Shown one piece after another: positions 19,401 through 30,251 of a stretch of 64,000 nt of DNA. The notes below the pieces were generated by a model. It did no database searches and was not told where the DNA came from. It saw nothing but the letters and a program-made list of their open reading frames with translations. The translations under genes and the position numbers were made by a program. Origin of the DNA: Macrophomina tecta (lineage: Eukaryota; Ascomycota; Dothideomycetes; Botryosphaeriales; Botryosphaeriaceae); contig JAKSGN010000005.1 in NCBI GenBank assembly GCA_024180945.1, positions 682,001 to 746,000 on the forward strand, read 5' to 3'. The number at the start of each line of letters is the position of its first letter. Positions within the stretch are counted from its first letter, which is position 1.

Positions 19401-22400
19401 AAATTTGTCTCCCGGTCTCGAGGCGTGCCCGAAAAGTGCAGCGTGCAACTAATTAACTAGTCAGACTTTGTTTCCATTCCATTGTGGTTCGTGAAGGCTC
19501 GGACGACAAATTTTACTCCACCGCCTCGGGCAATCCTTACAAGTCTGTCTGTTCCGTGACAAAGCGGCATCGGATCGTGCGAAGAACCATACCGCAACTG
19601 ATTGGAGCCACAGACGGACACAACTATGATGAGAAGACTTCAGCGAAAGGCCCGGAGCATCTCTCAGCAAACCTGCCTGCTCAGTGGTAGAGTGGCATGT
19701 CATGCGAAGGGCTAGATGCAAATTGATTCGAACTGTGGACCTGCGCGCAAAGTACGGCCTGAGTCTTATAGCAGAGTCAGACATCCAACAACTCATGGGG
19801 ATAAGAATGGATGGAACGTGGGCCCACAATCTTTGCGTGGTTGTCACACGATGACAACTTGCGTGTCAAGCCTGGGCTAGAGCAGCGCTAGTGGATGCTT
19901 AAGAGGGTGCCGTGCGTGAAGTTCAGCAGTGCGCCTAGACTAGCTGTCTACACATTTTCTGCAGATACTCCAGCGTCAGTCTGATGAATGAATGAAGGCC
20001 TTCCTAACGCCCTATGTGCTTCTTTGACTGTGAGACCTAGCGGAAAGTTTGGTGCGAGCATATTGTGTACCACAACACGGCTGGAATGGAGGTGAAGGGG
20101 AGGGGAGCATGCGCAACTGGGACAGTTTGGGCAAAATTGAGGACATTGAATACCGGGTGGAGAATTCCCTTGGGCCTCTCCACCGCCAAGCGTTTAAGAG
20201 GAACAATAATTCGAGTTAGCCAACCCTTTTCTGCTCCGTGTTGGGCCGCTCCGTGTTCAACGCGCCGTCTTCTGTAATGCTTTGATCAATCTCTGACATT
20301 CCTAATCTTCGATCCACTTGCTTTGTCCGGGTTATTCGGCTCACTCATACTCAAAAGGCACTGAGTGACAAGATCTCGCCGCTGTTGATCGCTGAAGCCT
20401 CCACCGCCGTCGCGCCTGCAGACAAGCCAGGAACCACCACTGCTCAACTCTCCCTTCTGTGTTCTCAGCCACGGAGCAAGTCCGCAGAACACACGTGTGG
20501 AGGTCCACCGCAGCGAAACATAAAGCTTGCGTGTTCACTCTTAGCGGCGCCTATATTTCCGTGGCTCGTGAAGGCAGGCCGGAGCGACCACCGCTTCAGC
20601 GGGCAATTTCCGGGAGCATCCAGATACTACAGCGCTATTCATTCACCGAATACCTGAGCAACGTCGCTTACATGGCTTGACATGTCCGCACGCCTGCCTC
20701 TCTCATTGCTAAATGAATTAATGAAAAGACCAGAACTAAATGAAAATAAAGATCATTTACTGAAGGATCACAATTCGCTTCCGATGAAATAAACACTTCA
20801 GTTAATGACTTGGCATCAACAGATATACGCTCGCTTGTCCGTCGTAGAAGAGGCTACCCAGACTCCCCTCGTCAGATATAGCATGAGGATCATGCCTCCG
20901 AAAACCGACCTCTGTATTTTCGTATTGACTGCGCCAGCATGTGCAAAGTTGGCTACGCATCTGTCAACGTAGGCTCACCCATGACCATTGTAAAGGTAAA
21001 GCAGCAGCTCGATGTTGAGGGCTGACCTGGTCACCTGGGCTCAGCCAGAAAAGCCGCGATGACTTACGCCGCCGTCCAAGGAATTGATTTGAATTCTTGA
21101 TTGAACAGGTTCGCAACCTTCCCGCCGTGATGGAGGCTCCGCGGTGCCACCCCGGCCTGTTCTGGACCCCTCACAGAAGTAGGACGTACGCACAACAGTG
21201 GGAACGCGAGCAGACCAGCCCACCAGGCACCGTTTCTGGAAACCCAAGCTCTATCGGTCTCTTGACAAGCTGGAAAAAGAAACAAAAGGTATCGTGTGCG
21301 AGAAGGCCGCTAACATTAAGTGCTCCTTGCCTCCCGCGACTACGGCTACCCCTTCGAGGGCGGCTTATACGCATGACATCTCCACAGCTTTCCGCAGTCT
21401 AAGAAGCTGCACAGTCTCCCTAGCCCTAAGCTCGGTGAAGGCCGATGCGAATGAAGTGCCCAGAGATCGTCGAAGCCAAACTGGAGGTTCCTTCCATCAA
21501 CCCTAAGTGACTCCCCCCGAGAGGAAGACGAAAGGCGTTGGTCCCAGCGGCAGTAGATGTATTGAGCGTGACATTAATTGGTGACATGGACTTCGCGGGT
21601 GTGAGCTGCAATTCATCACCCTGACTTGGCTGTGTGTGCTGGCGAGCCATTGTGACTCCCCGAATGACTCAACTCCGCAGTGCACCACAGATGAATGACA
21701 GCAATTTCCCGTTTCGACGCATTTCCCTTAAACATGACAACACACCCTCAACTTATCATCTAAATGAATCCCCATTACAGTAACATTACCACCGCCGCCA
21801 CGGCTCTCTCCGGTTTGCTCAGCTTCCTGGCCATCGTCTTTCGCCGTTGAGCGCCTTGCCCTGCGCCAGAGCGGCGTGGCATCAGGCCAGCGCTGCGACC
21901 CATATGGGATACCGCCGCGGCCGTTGCCGTGCCATCCGCGGCATGCTACACAGAGGCGGCTTGAGCGCTTGTAAGGGCTGTAAGCCTGGCAAGAGACGGT
22001 AATCTGCTGGGCAGAAATGTGACGGTACGCTGATTTATCGAGCTGCAGGATCTTCGCGACGTACCCAACCACGTCAAGGTTATCTATGGAGACACGCGAC
22101 ATTCAGCGCTTGAACGGAATCGCTAGGGGGTTCCATGCAGCTGGCACGATGTTAGAGCCACATAGTATCTTGATAGACCTTACTTGCCGTATATGTCTCA
22201 TCATGCTCGTTTGAAGCACTAAATCGCCAGTTCCACTTCGTCTGTGTTCGCTTTCGAAACTCTTGTGAATTATGTGCAACGCAGGTGGCGGCCGTGGTAC
22301 AGTATGGGCTGTTTGGCTTCTTGTAAAAGGCGTATGAAGAGGAATATGCAGGGATTGAACGTGTTCCAGCATTCGGACATGAGACGGCGCGTCGGAAACC

Positions 22401-22889
22401 TGCTCAAGAAAGTCAGCCCAGCAGCCAGGGGCGGCGATGTCTCCGAGATGGTGAGTGGTAGAGGAGATGGAAAGTTACGCTCCAAATGTTGCGCACGAGC
22501 GGAGGTGATCGTCTGCGTGGTCAGGAAGAGTAAAAGGCTTTGGATCTTCAAGCGCTCGGGGCAGCGCCTAGCTGGCGGAAGCCAAGGAAACTGGCAGATG
22601 TGGTGCTCGACGCTGGCACCATCGCTGCGCCCCACTGCCGAAGTGTGTGGTCGTGGCGGCGGCGTTTCAAAATACCTTGACAATAATATCGCGATACACA
22701 TCGCATCACTAGAAGCCCAGACACCAGCCGTTGCCTTACCGCGCGTGCGGGCTGTCGCGTTGAAGTCATCGCCGGCGCGGGCGTACGCAACCCTGATGCG
22801 CGCATCAAGGCAGCCACGAGACGGCACACACGGGCTCGCTGGCACTATGGCACTCGCTGGCGCGACACCGTCCATTGACGACTACTGAG
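16420..22889. other. 6.5-kb gene-poor region
   Basis: No gene is supported in this long interval. Frames are short on both strands. The pair of opposed ~200-codon frames at 22244-22888 cannot both be real and neither has a domain. A weak direct repeat (GCCTGCCCGGTCAATGG near 19,215 and GCCTGCCTGCTCAGTGG near 19,670, each followed by TAGAG.GGCA) hints at decayed repeats. The region looks like old, degraded accessory DNA; RNA data would be needed to find expressed units. Confidence 0.45.
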
Positions 22890-23625
22890 AAGCACAGCGA
22901 AGGCGACGGTCAAGCACGGCAGCCATGTGTGGGCGAACAAGCGTGCAGTGCTGCGGTGGCGTGCCGCAACACCAAGCCGGGAGCAACGATCGCCAACCGC
23001 CAGGCCAAACGACACCAAGATCTTCGGCACGGGCGCGCCCATCTCAACGCTCGACAACAGATCTTACAGGCACTTCACCACCCATGGCAGAAAGCGTCTT
23101 CTTCTTCAAACCCCAGTGCATGACCAGGCGTTCAATGAAAAAGCAAGGAAGAGAAGAAAGTTCGCGTCAGCTCAAGGCAGTGCAATATGAGCGACACTGT
23201 GCCTGTGGAGATAAGCGGAGCCCAGCGCCCCACAGGCGGCTTCCAAAAACTTGTTAATCTTTGACGCAACCCCGTAGGGCGCTTTCAGAAGACTAATCTG
23301 AAAAGAACAGTTACTGCACTTGATCAGAGCCAAAAGGCAAAGAGAGCTGGAGAAAAGAAAAGAAGAAGAAGAGAGGGAGGCGGGGGGTGGAGGGGTTTAT
23401 ATAGTCGAAGGTTGGACCCTTGGAAAGGATGCGGCACGGGGCCAGAGCAGGGGTGCCCGCACGTGCTTCTGACGAAAGGCACACTCACATGCCAAAAAGA
23501 AGACGTGCAGGGACGTCACGCGCTCCGGCTTGCAGTCAGCCGGCGTCTGTGACTGCTGCGTTGGTCCGGCGCGGAGGAAAGGCACGCGGCAAAGCACACC
23601 AGACGCTCAATGGCCACGTGAAGTA
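22890..23625. repeat. dispersed repeat copy 1 (~740 bp)
   Basis: This is homologous along its length to 46390-47125 in the same orientation. Shared blocks in order: GCAACACCAA; CAATGAAAAAG; TTCGCGTCAG; GGCAGTGCAATA; AAGCGACACTGTG-like; CCCAGCGCCC; TTCCAAAAA; AACCCCGTAGGG; AGAGAGCTG; AGAAGAAGAA; GGAGGCGGGGGGT; GGGGTTTATATAG; CAGGGGTGC; ACTGCTGCGTTG. Identity is perhaps 65-75% with indels. Neither copy has a long shared frame. The purine-rich, G-rich, TATATA order resembles a promoter, so a solo LTR or other non-coding element is plausible. I found no clear terminal repeats or target duplication. Confidence 0.65.
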
Positions 23626-23793
23626 TAACTCCATGAATATGATTGCTTTACTCGCATTCCTGGCCATGTAACAACCTCAAGATCAGCCTTGTCAAAGAGA
23701 ATGCCACCAAAGACTATCTTTCTACGCCATCACCGTCCCAGCTCCTCCGTGTGCCCATCTCACGAGGCTTCGTCCTGCGGCGTTGACCGTTCT

Positions 23794-24541
23794 TCAACCA
23801 CAACGGCTACCTTGTGCCGAAGCAGACCGGGGCTGCTGGACGCCGCCGTACACGACCTGGACTGGGCCGCGACGGTCGATGATGCCGAACCTTTCCATGC
23901 TCTCAATCGTCTGCTTGACCATGGCCTTGTAGTGCTTTTTGAGCTGGAGCAAAATGTGTCAGCGATGCCCTCACAGCGACGTCAGGAAGCAGAAGACTTA
24001 CACCACGCCTCCACCGGCACTGCTGGCGGCGCAACCGCTCGTTCGCTAGCTTTTCGCGACGCGCCTGGAGCACCTTCGCGAGATGCACCCTCCTCCTCTT
24101 CTGCCTAGCCTTTTGCGCCAGTTTCTGCCGGGCGAGGGAAACCTGGTGCTTCCTGAACTTGCTCTCGTAGTGCACGCCCTGGTCGCTCTTGACCAGCTGC
24201 TGAAGGTTGAGCCAGCGCTGAAACTTGGGGCCGCGGATGTGCTTGGTGCCGGCTTTCTTGATGACCTCGTCGCGGTCCTGCATCCACTTGTGCTTGACCC
24301 AGGGCATCTCCGTATACCACTTCCAGCACACGGACCGCAGCTGCTCGGCCCGGCGGAAGAGGAAGAACGGAGAGGCAAGGTCGAAGATCATGTCCTCTTC
24401 GGTGAAGGTGTACCGCAGGATGCGCTGGCTGAGCTCGGCCGGGAGCTTCAGGATCGGGGTTTGCTGGTTGTGCTCGCCCGCTGGGCGGCCCCAGCTGAGC
24501 TCCAGTCGGCGTCTGATGGAGCGGGAGCGGCTGGTGCCCAT
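23794..24541 (-). CDS. F-box-like domain protein, 229 aa, 2 exons
   Basis: Exon 1 is 24002-24541 and exon 2 is 23794-23943. The 58-nt intron has GTAAGT and CTCCAG ends and the phase is intact. After a basic start (MGTSRSRSIRRRLELSW) comes an F-box-like segment, ILKLPAELSQRILRYTF, followed by QLRSVCWKWY. The latter matches the L-P-E-L..I....L..L..VCK.W pattern of fungal F-box proteins (ubiquitin-ligase substrate adaptors). The rest is strongly basic and helical (KFQRWLNLQQLV to KARQKRRRVHLAK). Exon 2 adds LKKHYKAMVKQTIESMERFG. F-box assignment is by eye and moderate. The long plus-strand frame across this gene is its antisense shadow. Confidence 0.75.
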
Positions 24542-26840
24542 GGCGATGGCGGCGCAGGCAGGCAGGACACGCGAGCGGAGTGCAGTATGAACGCTTGCGG
24601 ACGGCAGGACGAAGAGAGTAAGGAGGTGAGACTGGGTCCGTCAAGAGCGCGCTGGGTTTGTCTGCCAGTGCGCACGCGCCATCCCGCTCTGGGCAACACC
24701 GCGTCACTGGCCGACAATGGCAGGCAGCGCACGCATTTGGGGAGGAGCGTCCGGAGCGTCTTGCACCCCCACCGCACGTGCAGGCAGGCGCAACTAGAAA
24801 TGGTAGCACCCTCTCATCAGGCCAGCGCCGGTCCAGCAAGAGGACATCGTTGCTGGCGCAGGCGAAGCAGGACTGCGAGCTCCTCTCTAGCACATGCACA
24901 ACCACCGTTTCCGACGAGGCAACACCTTTTATCGCGACAAGGCTTCGTGTCCCTAGATTCAGGTGAAGCAGTCTCATCGGGGTCTGCAAAAGTCACGGGC
25001 GGGCGAAGGGGCGTTTCTACAGCAGCTTCAGTCTTGATCGACCTCAATGAATTCCAAAAAGAGAGACTGTTCTGAGTTATGTGTATGCTACAGGTCGTAA
25101 TAACGACCACTTCCCTCACCGTGCAGAAAGTCACCAACACTAAAACAAGCACATCGTTTAAACCCCCGGACGGGCTGCCAGATTACCTCAAGCCCGTGGC
25201 TTCATCAACAATTTATGGATGGGAAAGTGAGTACCTACCTATGAGATAAATTAATTGGTCATTAATTCCTAGATGTCTTCGATGCGAAACCAAAACCCCG
25301 TCTCCGCTTTTGCAACAAAAATAAAAGAGAAAAAAGAGAACAGACTTCCCCATGCCCACCGAACGTATCAGCATAACTTCGATCCGAAACCCGCTGCGTA
25401 CAACCTCCCCAACAGTGCTTCGCCCGTTCACGATTTGACAGCAAAATCTCGTCATTGCCCTTAGCCGGGTCCTCGTGGGTGTTTGTGGACTTGGCGAAGT
25501 TGAAGTAGCACCGCAGGATCTGACCAAGAGCGATTGAGCCGGTTACTACATTGCCTCTCCGCCGACCTCTATGATGAGAACACTGAGGTCCCGCCTCGGA
25601 AAGGGCGCAGGCAGCTTCCTGCTCGCTTTCTCCACCCGGTTCCCTCCCCCTGGTTGTGGTGGCGTGGCGCGCCCAAAACTGCTTGACTGCGGCTGGAGCT
25701 GTCTTTTGACGTTGAGGAGATGAGCGTGGCCGATGAAGGGCTAATCTTGGGGGAAGAGGCTTAGGTGGCTCTGGTAGTGGTGCTGGACTCGCCACTGTGG
25801 TTGATGTGGGCTTGAGCATCCATAAGCAGCCGCCGAGCATGATCTTGTGGAGGGGCACTCGTCATGTCGGTTCATGATCATTTCGTGTAATGTAGTGATT
25901 CGGGACAGTCTGTACCTACCTGCACCGAGGACTGCCGCGGGTCTTTACTGGCTCGCGGTCACCCGAAGGTCTTCCTTGTTAGCCGATGCATAATCTGAGT
26001 ACCAGCAGTTCTTGCCGTGCACGACGACCTACTGAGCTGGAGCCCCTCCTGAACGCCAATGTTAACTTCACTGCAGGTGTCGGCCGGACAGAATGTACCG
26101 CGAAGCGCCCGCACCATCTCAACAATGGCTTCTGGCGGCTGAGGTTATGGTCGCTTCATGAGGGACCCGGGGGGGGGGGGCGGGTCTTGGGCCGGAATGC
26201 TGTCTGACGCGCTGTAATCAGAAAGTAAATCCAGCCATGCGAGACAAGGTCAACTTACGGCGGGCGGAAGTGGCGTTGACGAGTCACAGCCCACGGCCCC
26301 CAGAAGAACATGAGTGATGTTGAGAGAGACGATCGAATGACCTTAAATAATAGCCTGGCAAGCAGGGGTGAGGGGACAGAGGAGAATGTTGAAGGAGGAT
26401 AGAGAAGAGAGGCGGACCGACGTGTGAGGGTGAGCTGTTGGAGGGCAGCACAGACAGCGGCCGGCAAGCCCAGGCATAACACCACTTTAAAACCTCTAAA
26501 TAGCGCGATCGTTCTTCATTCTTGCACAGACTAATTCAAGCAAACTCAGGCCAGCAGTCCGTAAGTCTGGACGTCCGTGTGAGTAACCGCCCCTTAACGA
26601 GTACCCGCAGGCCAGCGGACAGCGCAGGAGCGCTGCAGCTATTGTTCACGGGCCTTCACCCACTGCCCATCCGCGTTTGGGCGGTCGCAATGCATGTGCT
26701 GCAGGGCGACAGGCGACTGCTGGCAGCAAACATGGCGCGATCGTTCATCCAGTCCCACTCTGCCTCGTGGTCATTCTCATGGGCGTCGTTGACAGGAATA
26801 ATGAACTGACTCATCGCTAACAGCATCAGCTTCACCCGCC
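24542..26840. other. intergenic region, no convincing gene
   Basis: A 198-codon minus frame (25262-25858) is the best candidate. It has some protein-like stretches (GNVVTGSIALGQILRCYFNF) but no domain, and its right half is Pro/Ser rich. I leave it uncalled. A run of ten to eleven G lies near 26170. Confidence 0.45.
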
Positions 26841-27248
26841 ATGTCGGCCTCCTTCGATTCGACCAGAGGCTACATCTACGTTTCGCATCTCGCCGAGCCG
26901 CAACCTATAGCCTCCGTGCAATACTGGTACCAATGCGGCCATTACATCTACGACTGCCTGCAAATGCCTGCCCGACCGGGCGCCTTCGAGGGCCAGCTGC
27001 TAAGGATCAAGGACGACCCGCAGCACCCGGAGTGGGAGAAGACGCTGGGAGAAAATGACGAGTTGGCTTTCGCTGCCCAGGACGGCTGCATCGAGGAGCT
27101 GAAGAAAACGGTTCTGGAGATGGAAGCGCAGAGAGCGAGGAAGACCAGGAAGAACAGGATGAAGCTCTTGGCGAAGAGGGCGAGCAAGGCCAGGAAGCGG
27201 GAGGCGGCCGAGGCGGCCGAGGCGGAGAAAGAGGAGGATGGCGCTTGA
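26841..27248 (+). CDS. small unknown protein with C-G-H motif and charged coiled tail, 135 aa
   Basis: A single exon, with ATG in the context CGCCATGTC. The N-terminal 60 residues look folded (YIYVSHLAE; VQYWYQCGHYIYDC). The spacing Cys-Gly-His-x4-Cys recalls half of a zinc-binding site. The C-terminal half is an alternating Glu/Lys/Arg helix (EELKKTVLEMEAQRARKTRK to the end), probably coiled coil. No family is recognised. The CGH motif also occurs in the unknown protein at 61745-62944, which may point to a loose lineage-specific group. Confidence 0.6.
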   Translation: MSASFDSTRGYIYVSHLAEPQPIASVQYWYQCGHYIYDCLQMPARPGAFEGQLLRIKDDPQHPEWEKTLGENDELAFAAQDGCIEELKKTVLEMEAQRARKTRKNRMKLLAKRASKARKREAAEAAEAEKEEDGA

Positions 27249-27520
27249 GCATCTTATTTCATGCAAGCCACCAGCCCTACTATGGGACGTTGAAGCAATC
27301 ATCCCGACGCGAGCGTAATTTTACTTGATCCCAACGCCTCAAGTTGCCGATTCCTGATTTGAGCGCCACATGCCTGTTGATGCATCGATCTTCATGATAC
27401 CCGTCGACACTTAAGAATCCATATGCATAAGACGCGTTTTCTTGGCTGCGGATAGCCGAGGATTGTTATTATTGTGAGGTTATGTGCTGCTCCGCCAGCG
27501 TCCCAGGCAATGGTGACATG

Positions 27521-27540
27521 AAAAAAAAAAAAAAAAAAAA
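27521..27540. repeat. poly-A tract (20 A)
   Basis: Twenty consecutive A residues about 270 bp beyond the stop of the plus-strand gene ending at 27248 and 280 bp from the tRNA-Phe gene. Confidence 0.85.
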
Positions 27541-27822
27541 CGATAAAAGTATGAGTTGAAACACCAGTCCCGATGAAAATGCAACGACATGGCCGGCGAC
27601 TTCCATTCCTACGAATACACTAACGCTCTCCACACACTGCGCACGACATCCGTTGCTCAATCCTCCCCATCACACCACCCATTCCAAACCCGGTTTGCAG
27701 TCGTCCCGAATCCCCCGCAACCCAGCCCCGGCACTCCACGCAGCAAAACAACAACCCTCCCGCCCAAGGGCAAAAAGAGATGCTTACAACCAGCCTACGA
27801 CTGGTAAGGATATCGAATTCCC

Positions 27823-27927
27823 TGCAGCTTCTGTGGATCGAACACAGTACCTCCAGATACCGCACAGATGACGCTGTTGGCTGAAGTGGACTTCAGTCTG
27901 GCGCTCTCCCAAGTGAGCTAAAGCTGC
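27823..27927 (-). tRNA. tRNA-Phe (GAA) with 32-nt intron
   Basis: On the minus strand the acceptor arm GCAGCTT pairs perfectly with AAGCTGC, discriminator A. The D arm is TAGCTCACTTGGGAGAGC. The anticodon arm is CCAGA-CTGAAG, interrupted after position 37, resuming A-TCTGG. The T arm is CTGTG-TTCGATC-CACAG. The intron is 27859-27890, in the canonical place one base 3' of the anticodon. It contains CTTCAG, complementary to the CTGAAG loop, as in classic eukaryotic pre-tRNA-Phe. The mature length is 73 nt without CCA. Confidence 0.93.
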
Positions 27928-28260
27928 TGATTGGTTGATGGAATAAGCGGCGGCGGAATGTGTTCTTGTCCATTGCAGAAACGCGCTCGCGCAAGGGCGA
28001 GACTGAAGGGTTGCTGTGGGCGTGCAACGCGGGAAGTGGGCCTCGGTGTGTGTCAAGCGAGAGAAAAATTTCCGGTCCGAAACGCTGCCCACAGAGCACG
28101 GACGCAGTTTTCGAGAAATCCGCGTTGGGGAATGGCAAAAATGAACGCCAGCTCCGCCGAGAGCATTCCAAATCCTGCGCCATATCCATTGACTGCGCTG
28201 TCGTGGGTATGCGTGTCGTTGGTCGTCTGCTGGACCCTGAGCGCTGCAGGGGTTCCCAGC

Positions 28261-28300
28261 CCCTGGGCCCTGGGCCCTGGACCCTGGACCCTGGACCCTA
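28261..28300. repeat. short tandem repeat, CCCTGGG/CCCTGGA units
   Basis: Five to six imperfect 7-bp units (CCCTGGGCCCTGGGCCC then CTGGACC copies) lie between the two tRNA genes. It resembles a minisatellite and has no coding meaning that I can see. Confidence 0.7.
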
Positions 28301-28390
28301 CGACGTAGATCTCCACCACCCGCCCCCTTCAACATCACCGCAACGCCACAACAAAAGAACTAACCCTCTCTGCACGGCAAAAAGAGAACT

Positions 28391-28471
28391 CGACGCCTGC
28401 AGGATTCGAACCTGCGCTCCCGAAGGAAATAGATTTCTAGTCTATCGCTATAACCACTCAGCCAAAGCGCC
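28391..28471 (-). tRNA. tRNA-Ser (AGA)
   Basis: On the minus strand it starts GGCGCTT, with D arm GGCTGAGTGG. The anticodon arm is ATAGA-CTAGAAA-TCTAT, giving anticodon AGA. A long class II variable arm (TTCCTTCGGGAG) follows, then T arm GCAGG-TTCGAAT-CCTGC. The acceptor 3' strand is AGGCGTC with discriminator G. The acceptor stem has two G-U-type pairs. No intron. It lies 463 bp from tRNA-Phe, same strand. Confidence 0.92.
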
Positions 28472-30251
28472 GCGATGTGTTGTGGCGGTTGTTGAGCACC
28501 ACATTGATGAAAGATGGATTGGTGGCGCAGTAGAAGTACCAAAAGGCCCGCGAAACTGTCTCGGAAAAGGAGTTGCGTTGTCCTCTAATGGGCGGAATCA
28601 GCCCAGAAACAAACAGGAGGGTGGTCTTTTAGATGCTGAAGACACTGCTGGCCATCCTACCGACTGGAGGACTGTTTTCAGGCCTTGCGGGGCAGACCAC
28701 GGGAGGGCAAGTTCGGAGGGGCATTTGCTCCACGTCTTCTATGCGTGCGGTGCCTCTAAGATGCACTCATCAGACCGCTGAGTACGGAATCACCCCAAAG
28801 CGCTTATTACGCCAGCATTGTTTCAGAGACAGTGCCCGCTCATAGAGAATTCAATGTAGTGCGCATATTTTGCTTGGGACAAAGAAATTACTTCTTTGTG
28901 TCTAGTCGGGCGTTAGACTACCCGCGGCGCCGGCTTCAACGGATGAGAAAGATCTCAACCAGAAAACGATCGCCATCTCGGCCGGGCCGTAGACCGCAAG
29001 CTTGAAGGCTCGTGTTGGTTCTGTTGGGCTTTCACGAGATACGCCTGATACACAAGTAGCTTTGGTCTCAGAGCTATCGCGTGTTGTATTTAATCCCGCC
29101 TCTACGCTGCATGAGCCCATGAAAACACACCGGAATTTTCCCTCTCCCACAATCATCTTCCAGAAGATAGAAGTAAATTCCATCATGACATCTTCTGCCG
29201 CACCAACCCCGCAACGCCCGCCATCAGAATCCCCGCTCGCCGTCGCATGACATCCCGGCGTGGCCGCCCGAACCAACCACACCCACTCCTTCCAACGCGG
29301 AGTGAGCCAGCGTCCTCTCTTGTTCGCCCGCACCTAAGCAGTAGCGCTCCATTACAAATCCCGGAAGAGGGCAGCAGGCCCATGTTCTTCGCCTGTGGCA
29401 TCAGCCCCGGCGACACGAGGAGGAACCCCTATCCCAAGCGCAACAACGACGACATCGTGAGCCCGCTATTTCCACAGCAGGAAATTCCAAAGGAGCATAC
29501 GTGTAGCTTTCGCTTCGACAACTATGTGGACAGCAACAAGACCAGGGCCGGGTCGAAATCTAGGATGCTGTGATCTCTCGCTATTCTGTTGTTCTGGTGA
29601 GATCGAATGCAAGACGGGGCCAGCAGCAGCGAGGAGGTGAATGACGAGATGGGGGATGCAGAGGAGCCTAGGGATGAGCCCGGAAACAAGCTTCTGGAAA
29701 AGCAACAGGTGGAGGAAAAAGGCCAGGCAAGGCAATACCCTTCCAGAGGGAGATTTGTGCGTTATAGTAGATTCGGCTGTTGTATCTGACTAGCCCGGAG
29801 ACATGGCCGCAGTGTGAATGCGCATAGTCGAAATAATTCATCAAGTTAGTCAAAAGTGACTGCATCAGCGGCCGATGAGGAATAGTTAAACTTGGCCCAT
29901 TCCACCATTTCATCATCTGCCTTCTCTTCCGCACACCCTCACCGAGCCACCGGCGGCGCAACAGTGCCTTCTGTTCTTCCCTGCCGCCGTTATTACTCAG
30001 ATCTTCCTTCACCATCTTAAGACACGCCGCCGCTAAAAGCGGACCAAGTCCGCAACCTCACTGCTCTCACACCAGTCACTCCATCAACACCACAGCAGTC
30101 ACCTTACACGGTGGTCGTCGTCCTCGCATCTAGCTGGAGTAGCCCCATCACTCAACTCTGCGCTCTCGCATCATCACCGACTCCCTTACTCTCACATCCC
30201 ACCTCGGAAACTTCGCCATTCTACAAACCTCACCACAGCCACCAGTCCACC
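28472..30251. other. intergenic, with one doubtful small ORF
   Basis: Apart from the doubtful ORF at 29247-29573 nothing is supported. 30050-30251 is C-rich and CT-patterned, as is common in fungal 5' leaders, and precedes the gene at 30252. Confidence 0.45.
29247..29573 (+). CDS. doubtful small ORF, 108 aa
   Basis: The C-terminal half is more protein-like than the Pro/Ser-rich start (MFFACGISPGDTRR; CSFRFDNYVDSNKT). A preceding ATG at 29185 opens a 20-codon frame whose TGA overlaps this ATG as ATGA. It could be an upstream ORF or show that the real start lies in a different exon. No domain, signal or splice support. Confidence 0.3.
   Translation: MTSRRGRPNQPHPLLPTRSEPASSLVRPHLSSSAPLQIPEEGSRPMFFACGISPGDTRRNPYPKRNNDDIVSPLFPQQEIPKEHTCSFRFDNYVDSNKTRAGSKSRML

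Noticed and set aside
19200..19700. Direct repeat around CCTGCC.G.TCA.TGGTAGAG
   Set aside because: Only about 35 bp match convincingly; too short to call a repeat element without a genome search.
22244..22888. Opposed ~200-codon frames on both strands
   Set aside because: They cannot both be coding, and neither shows a domain, signal peptide or splice sites.
24083..25075. 330-codon plus frame
   Set aside because: Antisense to the F-box-like gene and its upstream region; low-complexity, no domain.
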